From Streptomyces brasiliensis (lineage in GTDB: Bacteria > Actinomycetota > Actinomycetes > Streptomycetales > Streptomycetaceae): DNA of 34,114 nucleotides. Below are positions 31,340-34,114 of this stretch, piece after piece. Every line of letters starts with the position of its first letter. The stretch's first letter is position 1. The position numbers and the translations under genes are program-made. Under the pieces are notes generated by a model that was not told the DNA's origin, did not search any database, and saw nothing but the letters and a program-made list of their open reading frames with translations. The stretch is taken from assembly GCF_014647875.1 (NCBI RefSeq), contig NZ_BMQA01000064.1, positions 1-34,114 of the forward strand, read 5' to 3'.

Positions 31340-32254
31340 ATGCTTCAGCACATCACAATCCCGCGCGGACCGATCGAGCTCGCGGCCGACCTCCACCTGC
31401 CCGACAACGCCGACAGCACCGCGCCGCTGCGCGCCGTGGTGCTCTCCACGCCCGGCAGCAGCGTGAAGGAGCAGATCGGCGCCAACTACGCGTCCCGCCT
31501 CGCCGCCCGCGGCATCGCAGCGCTCGTCTTTGACCCCGCCCACCAAGGGCAGAGCGGCGGCGAGCCACGCGACCTCGAAGACCCCTACCGCCGCGGCGAG
31601 GACATCTCCTACGCGATCGACGCGCTCACCACTGTCCCCGGCGTCGACCCGCAGCGCATCGGCATCCTCGGCATCTGCGCCGGCGGCGGATACGCCGTAC
31701 ACACCGCCCGCACCGACCACCGCATCAAAGCGGTCGGCACGGTCGTCCCCAGCAACATGGGCACCTCGTTCCGCAGCTTCCAGCCCGACGGCCCGGCCGC
31801 CGCACTCGACGCCCTAGCCGACGCGCGCTTCGAGGAGTCCCGCTCGGGCGAGCTCACCCGCGTGAACTGGCTGCCCGACACCCTGGAGGAAGCCACAGCA
31901 GCCGGTCTGACTGATATCGACACCACCCAGGCGATCACCTTCTACCGCACCGACCGGGGCAGGAACGAGCACTCCACCAACCGCCGACTCTCGCGCAGCG
32001 ACTCGCTGCTGCTGGGCTACGACGCGTTCCACCTGGTCGACCAGCTCATGACCCAGCCGCTCCAGGTCATCCTCGCCGGACGCATCGGCAACACCGGTTC
32101 CTACGACGCTGGCATGCAGCTGTGGAAGCTGGCCCCCAACCCGGTCGACCTCATGGTGATCGACGGCGCCGGCCACTACGAGATGTACGACGAGCCCGAG
32201 TACGTCGACGCCGCCGTCGACCGGCTCACCAACTTCTACGTCAACAACCTGTAA
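31340..32254 (+). CDS. Alpha/beta hydrolase with Cys nucleophile elbow (YcjY-like)
   Basis: An alpha/beta hydrolase of 304 residues. The nucleophile elbow reads GICAGG, with Cys113 where most esterases carry Ser. This is the pattern of dienelactone hydrolases and of YcjY-like proteins. An oxyanion-like segment STPGSSVKEQ (36-45), VFDPAHQGQSGG (63-74) and the C-terminal GAGHYEMYDEPEY with the catalytic His support the fold. AAGGA lies upstream of the ATG. It is probably controlled by the divergent MarR gene. An IS630-type end begins 11 nt after its stop. The substrate is unknown. Confidence 0.85.
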   Translation: MLQHITIPRGPIELAADLHLPDNADSTAPLRAVVLSTPGSSVKEQIGANYASRLAARGIAALVFDPAHQGQSGGEPRDLEDPYRRGEDISYAIDALTTVPGVDPQRIGILGICAGGGYAVHTARTDHRIKAVGTVVPSNMGTSFRSFQPDGPAAALDALADARFEESRSGELTRVNWLPDTLEEATAAGLTDIDTTQAITFYRTDRGRNEHSTNRRLSRSDSLLLGYDAFHLVDQLMTQPLQVILAGRIGNTGSYDAGMQLWKLAPNPVDLMVIDGAGHYEMYDEPEYVDAAVDRLTNFYVNNL

Positions 32255-32264
32255 GGCATCCAAA

Positions 32265-32293
32265 CCGGCGAACCTATGCGGTCACAGCACTAG
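32265..32293 (+). repeat. IS630-type end, copy facing right
   Basis: A 29-bp sequence that is a perfect inverted copy of 33732-33760 and a 24/29 match to the end of the IS630 relic. Its outer edge (TAG side) faces right, as at the IS630 relic. Confidence 0.85.
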
Positions 32294-32352
32294 CAGAACC
32301 GGACAGACCATCGCAACCGAACAGCCACAACTGATCATCGGCGGCCGCCTGA

Positions 32353-32375
32353 TACTCCAGCCGTAGATCGTGATC
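32353..32375 (+). repeat. 23-bp inner inverted repeat, left copy
   Basis: TACTCCAGCCGTAGATCGTG plus three more bases; the inverted partner is at 33594-33616 with one mismatch. It lies inside the pair of 29-bp repeats, so the two pairs are nested. Confidence 0.8.
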
Positions 32376-32472
32376 ATGCTGAGCTGCGCTCGAGGAGCGA
32401 GGATGGGTGGTTGATCGTGATCCGTCAGACGGCGGGGTGGACCGGGGTGCGTCGAGCAGGCACCATGCCCCG

Positions 32473-32910
32473 GTGAGCGTCATCATCAAGTTCTTCGTTG
32501 CGCCGGAAGACGAAGCAGCGGCGGCCGTCGTCGAGCGGGGGCCCGATGGGGTTTTCGAGTCGTTGGCCTGCGGCAACTTCGACATCGAAGAGGCGTTGAT
32601 CGAGTGGGAGAGCATCTTCACGGGTCGTCGTTTCGAAGTCCTCGCTGCCGCTGACGAGCCGCGAGTCGTCGCCGACCCCGACGAGGGCGAGGGCCCCATG
32701 GTCCTCGCTGCGTCCGCGCCTCTCCAGGACGCACTTACAGCTGCTGACCAGCCCCGACTGGCCGAGGTCAGCCAGCTGTGGGTTCGAGAACGGGCAGCGG
32801 AGGACAAGACGTTGGATCAGGAGTTGGCGACCAAGCTCCTGGAGAATCTGGCCCACCTCGCCCGCACCGCTGGCGGACGAGATGCCCGCCTGTACTGCTG
32901 GATGGCCTAA
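32473..32910 (+). CDS. Conserved-looking hypothetical protein
   Basis: A soluble acidic protein of about 145 residues that I do not recognise. It begins VSVIIKFFVAPEDEAAAAVV, has a GNFDIEEALIEWESIFTG middle, and ends in a helical stretch (TLDQELATKLLENLAHLARTAGG). The GTG at 32473 starts a strand-like family N-terminus. A longer in-frame reading from 32407 adds only low-quality sequence. There is no signal peptide or membrane segment. It lies between the nested inverted repeats. Confidence 0.62.
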   Translation: MSVIIKFFVAPEDEAAAAVVERGPDGVFESLACGNFDIEEALIEWESIFTGRRFEVLAAADEPRVVADPDEGEGPMVLAASAPLQDALTAADQPRLAEVSQLWVRERAAEDKTLDQELATKLLENLAHLARTAGGRDARLYCWMA

Positions 32911-33032
32911 CTACAGCCCTGGATCGCGCTCCGGCCCATGCGGACACGGGTGCGGCCACCGCTGATCATCGGTGACCGCATCACTCCGCGCCCCGCCCAA
33001 CTCCGGGCTCGCTGGCCGGTGATTCCCTGCGC

Positions 33033-33449
33033 TCAACCTGGCTTGGAGATCCGGCCCATCTTCTTCGCCCCTGCCTTCGCGCGCCCGACCCTCCTAAGAA
33101 TCAACGGCACTCCCACAGCCAAGGCCGCCTCAGCTGCCGCCAGAATCACGAATCCTCGGCTGGTGCCCGCAGACAGGGTGATCCCCAAGGCAACCGCAGC
33201 ACCAACCGAGAACCCCAGCGAGGGTCGCCAGTCGTCTGTGCGGATCATCGTCCAGCACAGCGGCGGGAATGACAGGGACGCGATGATGAGGACCCAGACA
33301 TACCAGCCGTAGCCGTCCGACACCCCACACGCCCACCGTTGGCCGTCGGAACGCCACTCGCACCCGCCCTCGACAAGACCGGTAGCACTCCAGCCGAGCG
33401 CGACAGCGAAGCACAGCCCGTAGAGGGCTCCCCACCCCTTGCTGTTCAT
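33033..33449 (-). CDS. Small integral membrane protein, unknown function
   Basis: A 138-residue protein with four likely membrane segments: GALYGLCFAVALGWSATGLV, YGWYVWVLIIASLSFPPLCW, LGFSVGAAVALGITL and FVILAAAEAALAVGVPLIL. A basic C-terminal tail follows (RRVGRAKAGAKKMGR). A Cys pair lies in the first loop (GGCEW and WACG). No family is recognised. It converges on the hypothetical gene to its left, inside the nested repeats. Confidence 0.65.
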   Translation of the reverse strand: MNSKGWGALYGLCFAVALGWSATGLVEGGCEWRSDGQRWACGVSDGYGWYVWVLIIASLSFPPLCWTMIRTDDWRPSLGFSVGAAVALGITLSAGTSRGFVILAAAEAALAVGVPLILRRVGRAKAGAKKMGRISKPG

Positions 33450-33593
33450 GCGCGGATCCTACGGTGGGGCATCTTGGCTGAGAAACAGTTCCACGTTCCG
33501 AAGGCCAACCGCAGCACTACTGCCGCCGCCAGCTACCCATTTGCCGCTGAGTGCGGGACCGCCAACCGAAGCGTCCAGTACGCCAACGGGCGA

Positions 33594-33616
33594 GATCACA
33601 ATCTACGGCTGGAGTA
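33594..33616 (-). repeat. 23-bp inner inverted repeat, right copy
   Basis: The reverse strand matches 32353-32375 with one mismatch. It has no gene context, being in the 280-base stretch between the membrane protein and the right 29-bp repeat. Confidence 0.8.
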
Positions 33617-33731
33617 CCAAAGCCGTGGAGTCGACCGGCCTCAGCCAGAGAGGGTTTTCCTAACCTTCGCCCGCATGCACGCGGCGCGCCGCAGAGGCGG
33701 CGCGCGCCCGCGCCGTGCGCAGGGTCTTGAT

Positions 33732-33760
33732 CTAGTGCTGTGACCGCATAGGTTCGCCGG
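33732..33760 (-). repeat. IS630-type end, copy facing left
   Basis: A perfect 29-bp inverted copy of 32265-32293. Its TA-bearing outer edge faces left. It runs into the 3' end of the last gene in the window and supplies that gene's stop codon. Confidence 0.85.
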
Positions 33761-34034
33761 GGCCAGCTGCCTGGGCGCGTGAATCCTTGCGCTCCGCGAG
33801 CAGCATCAGGACCACAAAAGCGGCCATGAAGCCGCAGCCGACCTTCATGCAGGCCATGACCGTCTCGATGGAGGCGTCGGCAATCCGGGGGACGCTGTTG
33901 ACGAATATGAAGGCGTAGATGCACAGAAAGCCGTAGGCGCGAAGCCGCATCCCTGCCTTCCGCTTCCGCATCCATGGCAGCGTCCACCCTGCCAGCATCG
34001 CTACCGACACCGGCACGATGAGCGCCGTCGACAC
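33732..34034 (-). CDS. Membrane protein with 3' end inside an IS end
   Basis: A 100-residue reading with three likely membrane segments (ALIVPVSVAMLAGWTLPW, LRAYGFLCIYAFIFVNSVP and VGCGFMAAFVVLMLLAERK). No family is recognised. The last residues, EPMRSQH and the TAG stop, are encoded by the 29-bp IS630-type repeat. The natural C-terminus was therefore probably lost when this end arrived. GTG at 34034 is the last start inside the window, but the frame stays open to the right edge (34114) with plausible text (TIARWIEDQWIGLA). The true start may thus lie beyond the window. Confidence 0.55.
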   Translation of the reverse strand: MSTALIVPVSVAMLAGWTLPWMRKRKAGMRLRAYGFLCIYAFIFVNSVPRIADASIETVMACMKVGCGFMAAFVVLMLLAERKDSRAQAAGPGEPMRSQH

Positions 34035-34114
34035 GGCCAGCCCTATCCACTGATCCTCGATCCACCGCGCGATAGTCGGTCTGTGGATGACGGAATGAGA
34101 AGAGGTGCCCGCTG

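Noticed and set aside
32265..33760. The segment between the 29-bp repeats as an intact cargo transposon
   Set aside because: The TA-bearing outer edges face inwards toward the segment, as judged from the IS630 relic, so the segment lies outside the elements those ends belong to.
1..34114. CRISPR arrays, rRNA and tRNA genes
   Set aside because: I looked for regularly spaced repeats and for tRNA-like CCA-end and T-loop patterns and saw none. A covariance-model scan would settle the tRNA question.

Overview
The window is high-GC chromosomal DNA of a Streptomyces-like actinomycete. The evidence is strong G/C bias at third codon positions, GTG and TTG starts, hairpin terminators without U-tracts, and actinobacterial family types such as a mycofactocin-type SDR and Streptomyces-type IS3, IS110, IS630 and IS1380 transposases. 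No rRNA, tRNA or CRISPR array was seen.

Layout. (1) 0.3-2.7 kb: a secreted HExxH metalloprotease converges on a LuxR-type regulator, with a strong hairpin between them. (2) 2.9-6.5 kb: a minus-strand SsuABC/TauABC-type ABC importer (lipoprotein, permease, ATPase) whose permease is a single chain holding two permease domains. (3) 6.8-8.9 kb: a decayed IS3 transposase, then an MFS transporter. (4) 9.0-28.1 kb: a catabolic island. Its minus arm reads hydantoinase/acetone-carboxylase-like A and B subunits, a small zinc-ribbon protein, a SnoaL-like protein, a broken SDR, an intact mycofactocin-type SDR, a MoxR AAA+ ATPase and a VWA protein. Its divergent plus arm reads MmgE/PrpD, aldehyde dehydrogenase, zinc alcohol dehydrogenase, CaiB/BaiF CoA-transferase, DUF35 protein and thiolase. 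A GntR/HutC repressor and a divergent MHS-type transporter close it. (5) 28.2-30.8 kb: an insertion-sequence graveyard (IS1380, an unknown gene fragment, IS110, IS630, all broken). (6) 30.8-34.1 kb: a MarR/hydrolase divergent pair and small hypothetical genes among scattered IS630-type ends.

How the island may work (inference). A secondary alcohol is oxidised to a ketone by the mycofactocin-type SDR. The ketone is carboxylated by the A/B/zinc-ribbon complex, possibly kept active by the MoxR/VWA pair. The oxo-acid is then loaded onto CoA by the CaiB/BaiF enzyme and cleaved by the thiolase/DUF35 pair. This parallels the 1-phenylethanol, acetophenone, benzoylacetate, benzoylacetyl-CoA route of anaerobic ethylbenzene degraders, but in an actinomycete. 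The substrate is unknown.

Five copies of a 16-bp palindrome related to ATTTGTACGTACGAAT sit at the promoters of both arms, of ALDH, of the GntR gene and of the transporter. This links the island into one likely GntR-controlled regulon.
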